A stretch of DNA of 18,039 nt from an uncultured Bermanella sp. (GTDB lineage Bacteria; Pseudomonadota; Gammaproteobacteria; Pseudomonadales; Oceanobacteraceae): NCBI GenBank assembly GCA_913054445.1, contig CAJXIK010000011.1, positions 1-18,039 on the forward strand. The letters are read 5' to 3'. Positions within the stretch are counted from its first letter, which is position 1; the number at the start of each line of letters is the position of its first letter. This document shows, in pieces, positions 7,174 through 14,008 of the stretch. The notes beneath the pieces are model-generated. The model was not told where the DNA came from. It saw only the letters and a program-made list of their open reading frames with translations, and ran no database searches. The position numbers were made by a program, and so were the translations under genes.

Positions 7174-7202
7174 ATCTTAGTGTAAATGAGAATGATTGGC
7201 AA
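7174..7202 (-). promoter_or_regulatory. bfd promoter overlapped by Fur box
   Basis: On the minus strand TTGCCA (7202-7197) and TAAGAT (7179-7174) are separated by exactly 17 bases, a good sigma-70 promoter about 55 bases before bfd. On the plus strand TGAGAATGATTGGCA (7187-7201) matches 12 of 15 positions of the Fur core TGATAATGATTATCA, and covers the -35 and part of the spacer. Bound Fe-Fur would block RNA polymerase, so bfd is expected to be repressed when iron is plentiful. Confidence 0.65.
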
Positions 7203-7259
7203 TATTATTTTTGTAACGAAGGGTGTTTTTGGCTATTGGTGAGGAGGTCGTGAAAATAA

Positions 7260-7289
7260 CTCTGGAGCCAAGCTAAGGTTGGCCCAGAG
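7260..7289 (-). terminator. Rho-independent terminator of the adenosyltransferase operon
   Basis: CTCTGG-A-GCCAA (7260-7271) pairs with TTGGC-CCAGAG (7279-7289), an 11-bp stem with one bulged A and a 7-base loop. On the minus strand it is followed by TTATTTTC. It starts 19 bases past the adenosyltransferase stop. On the plus strand it is followed by an A-rich run, so it acts in one direction. Confidence 0.75.
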
Positions 7290-7307
7290 TATAAAAAGGC
7301 GGGGGTG

Positions 7308-7916
7308 TTAGAAGTCCACGCCCTTGCGTGCCTTGATCCCGGCGCGGAAGGCATGCTTGACGTCATTGATCTCGCTGATGGTATCGGCTAACTCGCGTAT
7401 GGCCTTACCGCCGCCGCGCCCGGTGAGCACCACGGTTTGTTCGGCAGGGCGGTTGTTGATGGCGTCGATGATCATGTCTTCATCTAGGTATTTATAGGCC
7501 AGCATGTAGGTGATTTCATCCATCACCACTAAGTGCAGGCTGTCGTCTTGCAGCATGCGTTGTGCCACCGCCCAGGTGGCTTCTGCGGCCTCGATGTCGC
7601 CCGTTCTGTCTTGGGTGTCCCAGGTGAAGCCTGTGCCCATCTGGTAAAATTCCACCTCTGGGTGTCTATCGCGGACAAAAATCTCTTCACCGCTTAATAT
7701 CTCGCCCTTGATAAATTGCACTATGCCGACCTTGTAGTCGTAACCTAGGCTACGAATCACCATGCCAAAGGCGCTGCTGGACTTGCCCTTGCCATCGCCG
7801 GTGAGCAACAAAACCAGGCCGCGCTCGATGTCGGCGCGGGCGACGCTGGCATCCACGTTGGTTTTTTGTTTTTCCATGCTGGCCTTGTGTTTGGCCGCTT
7901 TTTTATCGTTGTTCAT
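7308..7916 (-). CDS. btuR: Cob(I)yrinic acid a,c-diamide adenosyltransferase (CobA/CobO/BtuR type)
   Basis: A 202-residue cytosolic ATP:corrinoid adenosyltransferase that attaches the 5'-deoxyadenosyl group of ATP to reduced cobalt, making adenosylcobalamin or its precursors. The P-loop TGDGKGKSSSAFG is at residues 39-51; further family marks are VGIVQFIKG, the Walker-B-like LVVMDEITYML, and VVLTGRGG near the C-terminus. Length is close to E. coli BtuR (196). ATG 7916 has AAGAAGG about 7 bases upstream. It follows a membrane-protein gene by 24 bases, so the two are probably cotranscribed and end at the terminator at 7260-7289. No other cobalamin gene is in the window, so it may serve salvage of imported corrinoids rather than full synthesis. 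Confidence 0.93.
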   Translation of the reverse strand: MNNDKKAAKHKASMEKQKTNVDASVARADIERGLVLLLTGDGKGKSSSAFGMVIRSLGYDYKVGIVQFIKGEILSGEEIFVRDRHPEVEFYQMGTGFTWDTQDRTGDIEAAEATWAVAQRMLQDDSLHLVVMDEITYMLAYKYLDEDMIIDAINNRPAEQTVVLTGRGGGKAIRELADTISEINDVKHAFRAGIKARKGVDF

Positions 7917-7940
7917 GGGTTACCTTCTTAAGAGGAAGTA

Positions 7941-8729
7941 TTAAGGGGAAGTGTTAAGGGTTGCATTGTAGCCTTTTACGGCGGGGGAGTGCTCTATGCT
8001 GGCGGTTAATTTATAGCCCTGCCAGTCCCAGCTGGCCGTTAAAAAGTACAGGGCGATCAATAACGCTAACCACCATTCGATGGCGCTGCGTATCGATTCA
8101 CTGCCGTCGCTGAGCTCTAGGTATAGGAAAGTCGCAATCATCACGCCTTGTACCGCCACGATCAGAACTTTGCTCATTAATGACTTGTTAGAGATGCGGG
8201 CCTTTATTTCTGGGCGATGCAGCAAGTAGGTCATGAGCAGCTGAGCGGCAAAAGAGGCGCTGAAAAACACCATAGCGCCAATCACATGGGGAGTCCAAGC
8301 GATGGCCTTACGATCGGGAATCAATACCGCGGTGGCCACAACTAACCCTAGGCTGGCCACGACGCCCAGCGCGCTCATGATGCGAATCTTAGTGTTCTGC
8401 TGAGTCAGCTGAAGTTTCAACCATTGGTGAGAGATGCCCCACCAGACGATAAAAAATGCACAGGCGGTGATCATGCCCCCGCGAAAGACATAGCCTTCAG
8501 GGCTATAAATACCGGCATCGGTAATATTTAAACAGCCTTCTAGGTAGGGCAGGCACGCCTCTACATGGCCATACTGTACGCTAATAATATAGCTCACAAT
8601 AATCACCACTTGCGAGACAACAAAACTCAGCAGTGAAATCTTTTGCGGTAAATTCATCGACTTAATCCTTAGTAGACGACAACGAAAAAAAGTGGCCACG
8701 ATTGTAGAGCGTTTTAGCGCAATAGACAT
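7941..8729 (-). CDS. Six-helix membrane protein, possible Frag1/DRAM/Sfk1 family
   Basis: A 262-residue inner-membrane protein with about six hydrophobic segments (near residues 33-50, 86-99, 117-135, 147-167, 185-203, 217-233). Between the first two helices is a loop with two cysteines, PYLEGC and ITDAGIYSPEG; the shape of that loop (Pro, then I-x-D-x-G, then PE) resembles the Frag1/DRAM/Sfk1 family known mainly from eukaryotes, but I assign it only tentatively. ATG 8729 has GAGGGG 6 bases upstream; ATG 8657 has AAGGA 8 bases upstream and would give a shorter protein opening close to the first helix, so the start is uncertain. It is the first gene of an operon with the corrinoid adenosyltransferase. 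Function unknown. Confidence 0.75.
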   Translation of the reverse strand: MSIALKRSTIVATFFRCRLLRIKSMNLPQKISLLSFVVSQVVIIVSYIISVQYGHVEACLPYLEGCLNITDAGIYSPEGYVFRGGMITACAFFIVWWGISHQWLKLQLTQQNTKIRIMSALGVVASLGLVVATAVLIPDRKAIAWTPHVIGAMVFFSASFAAQLLMTYLLHRPEIKARISNKSLMSKVLIVAVQGVMIATFLYLELSDGSESIRSAIEWWLALLIALYFLTASWDWQGYKLTASIEHSPAVKGYNATLNTSP

Positions 8730-8798
8730 GTTTTTCCCCTCGAAAGAGAGGATAATCCCGCCTCAAAATAGATTCCCTGCCAAAAGAGACACAGACCC

Positions 8799-9752
8799 GT
8801 GGATGCCGTATTTAAAGAAGTGATCGCCGCCAAGAGTGATGGCCTAGCCTTGCTCGATCATCTAGCGCCCTGCATTCCCTATTTAACGGCGCAGACCTGG
8901 ACCAGCCTATTGCAGTCTGGGCAGATTGAAGTCGATGGGCGGCGGGTGTTCGACAATCAAATTTTAAAGGCGGGCCAGCAATTAAAATACACCATCGAGG
9001 ATTATCAAGAGGCGGCGGTAGATTGCCATTGGCAGCTCTTGTGGCAAAGCGAGGACATATTTGCGCTGCATAAGCCGGCTAACCTGCCGGTTAGTCGCAC
9101 CACTCGTAACGTCTACAACACGCTTATTCAGCTTGTTCGTCGCGAAAGCCCCTGGCCGGATGCGCACCTCTTGCACCGCTTAGACCTAGAAACCTCCGGC
9201 ATTATATTATTAGCAAAAACGAAGCAGGGGGCATCTCGCTGGCAGCCGAAAATTTCACAGTTGTTGGCGCGTAAGGTGTACCACGCGCTCGTGCAGGGCA
9301 AACCCGAATGGCAACAGCGTGAATTTGCATGCGCCTTGAACACCCGTAAAGACAGCCCCATACGCTGTCAGATGCATGTGTGTGCAGAGGGTGAAAAAGG
9401 CAAGGCCAGCGCCACCCGCTTTAAAGTCTTGTCGAGCAACACTCAGTATTCCATCATCGAGTGTCAGTTACTCAGTGGCCGTAAACATCAAATTCGTGCC
9501 CACCTTGCCCATTTAGGCCTGCCCATAGTAGGGGATAAAATTTATGGCAATGACGGTGATTTTTACCTAAAACGCCTGCAAGACCAGCTGACGCAAAAAG
9601 ATTGGGATGATCTACAGACTCAGCATCACCTGTTGCATGCTTATGAGGTGGATATTTGTTTAGAAAATAACACGGCGCTTACCCTCACGGATAAAAACTA
9701 CCCCCAGCAATGGCTCGAATTTTGTCATAAACATCAACTGGCAAGTCACTAA
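8799..9752 (+). CDS. RluA-family pseudouridine synthase
   Basis: A 317-residue RNA-modifying enzyme that isomerises uridine to pseudouridine, in rRNA or tRNA. An S4-like RNA-binding region lies at about residues 24-67 (SLLQSGQIEVDGRRV). The catalytic motif HRLDLETSG is at 126-134, with Asp129 as nucleophile, preceded by the ALHKPANLPV strand typical of RluA-type enzymes, and followed by LLSGRKHQIRAHLAHLG and VGDKIYG. The S4 domain favours an RluC/RluD-like member; the target uridine cannot be read from the sequence. The start is GTG 8799, with only a weak AAGAGA about 10 bases upstream; GTG 8820, preceded by AAAGAAG, is an alternative. It is divergent from the membrane-protein gene and ends 7 bases before the convergent cysteine-cluster gene. 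Confidence 0.9.
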   Translation: MDAVFKEVIAAKSDGLALLDHLAPCIPYLTAQTWTSLLQSGQIEVDGRRVFDNQILKAGQQLKYTIEDYQEAAVDCHWQLLWQSEDIFALHKPANLPVSRTTRNVYNTLIQLVRRESPWPDAHLLHRLDLETSGIILLAKTKQGASRWQPKISQLLARKVYHALVQGKPEWQQREFACALNTRKDSPIRCQMHVCAEGEKGKASATRFKVLSSNTQYSIIECQLLSGRKHQIRAHLAHLGLPIVGDKIYGNDGDFYLKRLQDQLTQKDWDDLQTQHHLLHAYEVDICLENNTALTLTDKNYPQQWLEFCHKHQLASH

Positions 9753-9759
9753 ATTTTCC

Positions 9760-10170
9760 TTAAGAGCAGCCCCAGCTGTCGGCCATAATATGCTCTAGGG
9801 CAAGCTGTGCTTGCTTGGGGTTTTTAATGTCCTTGGCTTCGATCATCTCGCATTCATCCACGATCATTTCACTGAGAGTGCTGGGGTAGAAGCGGCAATC
9901 ATCCGGGCGATCGTAGTAGATCTCACAGCTATATCTTACCTGGCTGCTAAGGCGACTCCCTGGGGCGGAGCTGGCAGGCTCTTCTTTAAGCCAAGGGCAT
10001 AGCTCGAGTGGGGCATGGGTGGTGGGGTCCACCCATATTTTTCCTGCGTGCACGTAGCGGGATATCTGGGGAGAATCCTCATCCCACAGCTCAATCTCAC
10101 TGCGCGATGCGGTTAAGCCGCCGTGGCTATATTTAATACAACACTTGCCACACGAATTGCATTCTTTCAC
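9760..10170 (-). CDS. YkgJ-type CxxCxxCC cysteine-cluster protein
   Basis: A 136-residue cytosolic protein with the YkgJ-family cysteine cluster: Cys4, Cys7, Cys10 and Cys11 (CNSCGKCC), Cys58 in a CPWL segment, Cys82 in YSCEIYYDRPDDC, and Cys92 before RFYP. The family is thought to bind zinc or an iron-sulfur cluster; its activity is not settled. The start is GTG 10170, 2 bases after the TAA of the upstream lyase gene (TAACAGTG), so its translation is probably coupled to that gene. It lies in the same operon as the C-S lyase and converges with the pseudouridine synthase gene. A role in sulfur or metal handling with the lyase is only suggested by position. Confidence 0.88.
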   Translation of the reverse strand: MKECNSCGKCCIKYSHGGLTASRSEIELWDEDSPQISRYVHAGKIWVDPTTHAPLELCPWLKEEPASSAPGSRLSSQVRYSCEIYYDRPDDCRFYPSTLSEMIVDECEMIEAKDIKNPKQAQLALEHIMADSWGCS

Positions 10171-10172
10171 TG

Positions 10173-11348
10173 TTACGACGGCCCCTTCATTTTTTTAAGC
10201 GCTAACATTCTGTCATCAACAGCCCGTTCAATTCTGTCTAGGGCCTCGCTCAGTAGCGTTTGCTGGCAACCAAAGTTTAGGCGCACATAATCGTTGTCGG
10301 CAAATTCACTGCCCGCCGACATGCCTACCCCAAAGTCTTCAAAATATTTCTGCGGGTTAGCCAGTTGCAAGGGAGCCACGTTGAGCCAGGCCAGATAAGT
10401 GGCCTCTACAGGGCGCATGGATATGCCGGTTAATGAGTTGATGCGTTGCTCGATGAGCTTAAGGTTGCCTTGTAGGTACTTAATTAAGCGTTGACGCCAG
10501 GGCTCGCCATATTTATAAGCGGCAATGGCGGCCTGGGTGCCGATGATATTCACATGGCCCACGAGGCCATACATCGATTTTTGATATTGCTTGCGCATGG
10601 CAGGGTTGCTGATGATGGCAAAGGCGGTGTCGAGCCCAGCTATATTAAAGGTCTTGCTGGGTGCCATGAGGGTGATGCAGCGCTCGGCAATCTCAGCGCT
10701 GAGGCTGGCGATGGGAATGTGCCTCTTGCCGTTTAAAATTAAATCGCAATGAATATCGTCGGAACAAATAATCAAGTCGTGTTGCTGGCAAACGTGAGCT
10801 ACGGCCATTAATTCTTCGCGGCTATAGACCTTGCCCAGAGGGTTGTGGGGGTTGCACAGTAAAAAAACCCCAGTGTCTTGACTGATGTTGCGTGCCATGT
10901 GCGCTAAGTCGAGTTGCCAGCTATCGCCTGTCCCCTTGCTTAAAAAGGTCTGGTCTTCGAAGCTCAATAACGGGGCGTGTTGCATGAGATGAGGGTAGAC
11001 AGGGGCGGCGGTGATGCCCGCGGGTTTGCCCCGTTGTGCCGCGATGCCACGGGCGATGTTTAAACCCTTCACCACCCCTGGGGTAAGCACAATCCACTCG
11101 GGCTGGATGTGCCACTGGTAGTGATGCTGGCAATGCTCAACAATTAAATTCAGCAACTCGGGGTTGTCAGAGCCATAGCCCAGTACCCCGTGTGCGGTGC
11201 GCTCATGGATAGCGGTGAGAATTTCAGGGTTCACCTTAAAGTCCATGTCGGCCACCCACATGGGCAAGATGTCTTTGTCAGCGTAGCGCTTCCATTTAAT
11301 GGAGTCGGACTGACGGCGATCTACGAGGGAGCCGAATGGCATGGGCAT
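10173..11348 (-). CDS. patB: MalY/PatB-family PLP-dependent C-S lyase (cystathionine beta-lyase)
   Basis: A 391-residue fold-type I pyridoxal-phosphate enzyme that splits C-S bonds of cystathionine, cysteine conjugates or related thioethers to give pyruvate, ammonia and a thiol. The N-terminal signature MPFGSLVDRRQSDSIKW is followed by LPMWVADMDF, the VLGYG strand, a CNPHNPLGKVY loop, SDDIHCDL, and the PLP lysine in APSKTFNIAGL (Lys232). Length agrees with MalY (390) and PatB (387). I chose ATG 11348 because the AGG of GCAGGT is about 9 bases upstream; a TTG at 11357 would begin right inside that site, and ATG 11342 is too far. The upstream inverted repeat covers the ribosome-binding site. 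The YkgJ-type gene follows after 2 bases. Confidence 0.92.
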   Translation of the reverse strand: MPMPFGSLVDRRQSDSIKWKRYADKDILPMWVADMDFKVNPEILTAIHERTAHGVLGYGSDNPELLNLIVEHCQHHYQWHIQPEWIVLTPGVVKGLNIARGIAAQRGKPAGITAAPVYPHLMQHAPLLSFEDQTFLSKGTGDSWQLDLAHMARNISQDTGVFLLCNPHNPLGKVYSREELMAVAHVCQQHDLIICSDDIHCDLILNGKRHIPIASLSAEIAERCITLMAPSKTFNIAGLDTAFAIISNPAMRKQYQKSMYGLVGHVNIIGTQAAIAAYKYGEPWRQRLIKYLQGNLKLIEQRINSLTGISMRPVEATYLAWLNVAPLQLANPQKYFEDFGVGMSAGSEFADNDYVRLNFGCQQTLLSEALDRIERAVDDRMLALKKMKGPS

Positions 11349-11356
11349 GGGGCGCA

Positions 11357-11400
11357 ACCTGCTTAAAAAGTTAAAATATAAGGCATCTTAAAAAGCAGGT
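11357..11400 (-). promoter_or_regulatory. Inverted and direct repeat over the lyase ribosome-binding site
   Basis: ACCTGCTT (11357-11364) and AAGCAGGT (11393-11400) are a perfect 8-bp inverted repeat. The arm nearest the gene contains its ribosome-binding site (GCAGGT on the minus strand). A direct repeat CTTAAAAAG also occurs at 11362-11370 and 11387-11395. Either the leader RNA folds to hide the ribosome-binding site, or these are operator half-sites; an AT-rich TATATT between the arms could be the -10, in which case the operator reading is better. Confidence 0.5.
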
Positions 11401-11460
11401 AAATCATTATGTGGTTGGCAGAGTCTTATGGCAAAAATAGTGGCTGCTCTGTTAACTCTG

Positions 11461-11511
11461 GCTTGGCGCTTGGCACCGTTGCGCTTCTTAAGCTTGGCAA
11501 TGTGCTAATAT
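11461..11511 (+). promoter_or_regulatory. Candidate thioesterase promoter with GCTTGGC repeats
   Basis: GCTTGGC occurs three times, at 11461-11467, 11468-11474 (tandem) and 11492-11498. An extended -10 element, TGCTAATAT, lies at 11503-11511, about 28 bases before the thioesterase start; no good -35 is present, which fits an extended -10 promoter or one needing an activator at the repeats. Confidence 0.35.
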
Positions 11512-11538
11512 TTTCAAATTTTAGAATAGGAGCATGTT

Positions 11539-11982
11539 ATGAATGACATCGCCTGGGATCATCCTAATCCGTTTATCTTGACGCTGGTGGTTCATGAATC
11601 GCACATCGATAGCTATCAGCATGTGAATAATGCGGTCTATATTAGTTGGCTGGATGAATGTGCCCGCGAGAATTCGAAGCAGGCAGGAATAGACCCAGAT
11701 AACGCTCTGGATTTTGGTTTCGGCATGGCGGTGAGAGACAGTCATGTTAGCTATTTGGTGGCGGCGCATTTAGGGGATACGTTATTGGTGGGCAACTGGA
11801 TGAGCAAGCACGATGGTAAGTTAAGGGCGACCCGCCAATTCCAAATTATTCGGGCCAGCGATGGCGTCACCATCGCCCGGGCGACGCTTGACTACGTGTG
11901 CATTAATATTAAGTCGGGCAGGCCCAGCAAGATGCCCGATCTATTTAAAGATAATTATCAGGTGCACGAGAGTTTCGCATGA
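11539..11982 (+). CDS. 4HBT-type hotdog acyl-CoA thioesterase (FadM/YbgC-like)
   Basis: A 147-residue single hotdog-fold enzyme, the usual length for the 4-hydroxybenzoyl-CoA thioesterase family, which hydrolyses acyl-CoA thioesters in the cytosol. The core motif is HIDSYQHVNNAVYISWLDE (residues 22-40), where the family has D-x-x-x-H-V-N-N-x-x-Y and Asp24 is the candidate catalytic acid. A beta segment VSYLVAAHLGDTLLVG follows, and DYVCINIKSGRPSKMPD is near the end, where the family often has R/K-P-x-x-x-P. ATG 11539 has AGGAG 6 bases upstream. The gene stands alone, converging on an AraC-family regulator 32 bases away; substrate chain length is unknown. Confidence 0.88.
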   Translation: MNDIAWDHPNPFILTLVVHESHIDSYQHVNNAVYISWLDECARENSKQAGIDPDNALDFGFGMAVRDSHVSYLVAAHLGDTLLVGNWMSKHDGKLRATRQFQIIRASDGVTIARATLDYVCINIKSGRPSKMPDLFKDNYQVHESFA

Positions 11983-12014
11983 GGCAGCAGCATTGAGGTT
12001 GGCAGGGAAATTAA

Positions 12015-13046
12015 TTAAAAGCGACTGTTCTTCTTCGCCTGCTTTTGTAAGCGATACTCCTTGGGGGTGACCCCCGCCCAGTGTTTATAGGCGCGAGTGA
12101 AGGCTCTGGGCTCGCTAAAACTCAGTTGCCGCGATATTTGCGCGATGCTCAAGGCGCGGTTGCTCAATAGTTTATTGGCCAGGTCCTGACGTAAGTTGTC
12201 CTTGATCTGCTGATAACTAATGCCCTCGGCACTGAGCTTGCGCCGCAGGGTTTGCTCACTCATGTCTAACTGTTTGGCGATGGCCTCGCTGCCGGGCAAC
12301 AATAATTTATCGTCTTCTTTAAAGCCTTTTGGCTCCAGCATCTGGTTGATGCGGGCGGTGAGGCTAGTATCTTCCCCGGGAATGGTCAAAAAATCGATGG
12401 GCGCGCGGCGTAAAAACACCTGCAAGTCGCGCTGGGTTTTCACTAAGGGTTCTTGCAGGTAATTTTTGTGAAAGACCAGCCGATTATATTTACTTTTTAG
12501 GTAGGTGGGGCAGCGATACAAGACCTCAAACTCATCTGGGTCTAGGGGGGTATAGTTTACATAGGCCCCTAACAGCTTGATGGGTTTGCCTATGTACCAG
12601 CTGGCGAACCTATGCCAGATCACATGCCAGTACTCTGTATAGAAGTGTTCGAAATCCAGTTCGGGGTGGCGCAAGGTAGAGGTGAGATAGACGTGGTCGT
12701 CTTCCACCTCTAACGACATCTGAATGTCATCGGTAATTTGGTTGTAGAAGCGTATGCCTTTTTGCAGCAGCTCTTCCAGCGTAGTGCTGTGGCTGACCCA
12801 ATCGGCCATTAGCTCGAAGGTTCCCAGTTTGATGGGGTGGCGAGTGAAGCCCATGAACTCATCGTTCAATTCCTGAGCGATGCTGGCGTACAGTCGCGCC
12901 ACTAAATCCACATGAAAGCGGGCCTTAGGGTCTTTTAACGGTTTTTCTGGAATACGGGATTTCTTTAACAGCGCCCGCGTGTCTAGGCCACGAGCCTTGG
13001 CACCGCCTAACGCGGTTAATATGTAGTGGGTGCCGATGGTGGCCAT
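12015..13046 (-). CDS. AraC-family transcriptional regulator (OruR/ArgR-like N-domain)
   Basis: A 343-residue regulator. Residues about 20-205 look like the 'arabinose-binding' N-domain (PF12625-like) of AraC regulators that sense small acids or amino acids, with HPIKLGTFELMADWVSHSTTLEELL typical of it. The C-terminal domain has two helix-turn-helix units: residues 254-275 (IAKQLDMSEQTLRRKLSAEG) and 301-325 (IAQISRQLSFSEPRAFTRAYKHW), ending in GVTPKEYR. ATG 13046 has only a weak GAG about 9 bases upstream. Two sets of direct repeats lie upstream, suited to autoregulation or to control of the divergent ABC operon. Its ligand is unknown; the neighbouring thioesterase and esterase genes make a lipid-derived ligand conceivable, but nothing in the sequence proves it. 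Confidence 0.9.
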   Translation of the reverse strand: MATIGTHYILTALGGAKARGLDTRALLKKSRIPEKPLKDPKARFHVDLVARLYASIAQELNDEFMGFTRHPIKLGTFELMADWVSHSTTLEELLQKGIRFYNQITDDIQMSLEVEDDHVYLTSTLRHPELDFEHFYTEYWHVIWHRFASWYIGKPIKLLGAYVNYTPLDPDEFEVLYRCPTYLKSKYNRLVFHKNYLQEPLVKTQRDLQVFLRRAPIDFLTIPGEDTSLTARINQMLEPKGFKEDDKLLLPGSEAIAKQLDMSEQTLRRKLSAEGISYQQIKDNLRQDLANKLLSNRALSIAQISRQLSFSEPRAFTRAYKHWAGVTPKEYRLQKQAKKNSRF

Positions 13047-13068
13047 GGATGAAGCTCAATGAAGGGTG

Positions 13069-13098
13069 TTAAAGTTTAACAGTCGGCTTTTAAAGTTT
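13069..13098. promoter_or_regulatory. Direct repeat TTAAAGTTT, 21-bp spacing
   Basis: TTAAAGTTT occurs at 13069-13077 and 13090-13098. The starts are exactly 21 bases apart, two helical turns, the spacing at which AraC itself binds araI1/araI2 half-sites. The nearer copy is 23 bases before the regulator's start codon, suggesting autoregulation. Confidence 0.45.
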
Positions 13099-13158
13099 CT
13101 AGCCAGCCGGTGTCTGGCGATGTGTCATCCAGCAGCGATCTAAACCCGCTTGGCCGCC

Positions 13159-13185
13159 AAGTCTCAATTAAGTCTCAATTATTGA
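13159..13185. promoter_or_regulatory. Tandem AAGTCTCAATT repeat with palindrome
   Basis: An 11-base unit AAGTCTCAATT is repeated perfectly without a gap (13159-13169, 13170-13180); the second copy runs into TCAAT-T-ATTGA (13175-13185), an odd palindrome. An 11-base period puts both copies on about the same face of the helix. It lies between the regulator and the ABC operon (13047-13327), where I see no other named element; no convincing promoter is visible there. Confidence 0.45.
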
Positions 13186-13327
13186 AGGCATCGCGGGCGG
13201 TGAAAACGCAGTGATACGGGTTTAATGTCAATGCGATTGCTATGTCTGATATACCATGCCTCTTGAACTCTGTGCGCAAACAAGGTTGGATAGGGCCTAT
13301 TTTTAAAGCGTATGTAACGGATCGTTT

Positions 13328-14008
13328 ATGGCCATCATAGAGGCACAAGATGTCTGCAAGTCCCTGACTTTGGCAGAGCAGAGTCTGGATATACTCACCG
13401 GCTTAAGTCTTAAGGTAGAGTCGGGGGAGTCGTTGGCCATCGTGGGCAAGAGCGGCTCGGGAAAATCCACCTTGTTGGCTTTGCTGGCGGGCTTGGACAC
13501 GGTGAGTTCTGGGCATATTTTTTTGCAGGGCAAGGACCTTACCGTCATGGATGAAGATGGTCGTGCCAGTGTGCGTAAAGACCATGTGGGTTTCATCTTT
13601 CAAAATTTCCAGCTATTACCGCACTTAAGTGCGCTCGACAATGTGATGCTGCCGTTGGAATTAAGCTTTGCCCGCGACGCCCGCCAGAAAGCCATGGGCT
13701 GGTTACAGAAAGTAGGCTTGGCGGCGCGCCTGCATCATCAGCCCAATCAGTTGAGTGGCGGCGAACAGCAAAGAGTGGCCATCGCCCGCGCCTTCGCCTG
13801 TGAACCGGATATTTTATTTGCCGATGAACCCACCGGCAACCTAGATGAACACACCGGGCAGACCATCGTCGACCTATTGTTTAACCTTAACCGCGAGCAA
13901 AACATCACGCTGATCTTAGTGACGCACGATGATGATTTGGCCAAGCAATGTCAGCGTCAGGTGCATCTGGAAGACGGAGTGTTAAGCGAGCGGGTGCTCA
14001 CCCCATGA
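13328..14008 (+). CDS. ABC transporter ATP-binding protein, YbbA/LolD-like
   Basis: A 226-residue cytoplasmic ATPase of the MacB/LolD/YbbA group. All motifs are intact: Walker A GKSGSGKST (residues 40-48), Q-loop Gln92 (FIFQNFQLLP), signature LSGGEQQRV (142-150), Walker B ILFADEP (162-168), D-loop NLDEHTG and H-loop His200 (VTHD). Size is typical for this group (220-235). The stop overlaps the permease start by ATGA at 14005-14008, so the two are translationally coupled. The ribosome-binding site is weak (a GGA 8 bases upstream of ATG 13328). YbbA is favoured over LolD or MacB because the partner permease is a single large protein, with an esterase after it. Confidence 0.93.
   Translation: MAIIEAQDVCKSLTLAEQSLDILTGLSLKVESGESLAIVGKSGSGKSTLLALLAGLDTVSSGHIFLQGKDLTVMDEDGRASVRKDHVGFIFQNFQLLPHLSALDNVMLPLELSFARDARQKAMGWLQKVGLAARLHHQPNQLSGGEQQRVAIARAFACEPDILFADEPTGNLDEHTGQTIVDLLFNLNREQNITLILVTHDDDLAKQCQRQVHLEDGVLSERVLTP

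Noticed and set aside
7241..7276. Plus-strand GAGGAGG followed by GTG and an 8-codon open frame.
   Set aside because: The frame runs straight into the minus-strand terminator stem, is very short, and has no promoter; it is probably chance.
8730..8798. A cobalamin riboswitch ahead of the membrane-protein/adenosyltransferase operon.
   Set aside because: The gap is only 69 bases, too short for the element, and no B12-box-like sequence is visible.
13948..14004. An N-terminal extension of the permease from GTG 13948.
   Set aside because: It lies wholly within the ATPase gene and encodes a basic, unrelated stretch; ATG 14005 overlaps the ATPase stop as ATGA.
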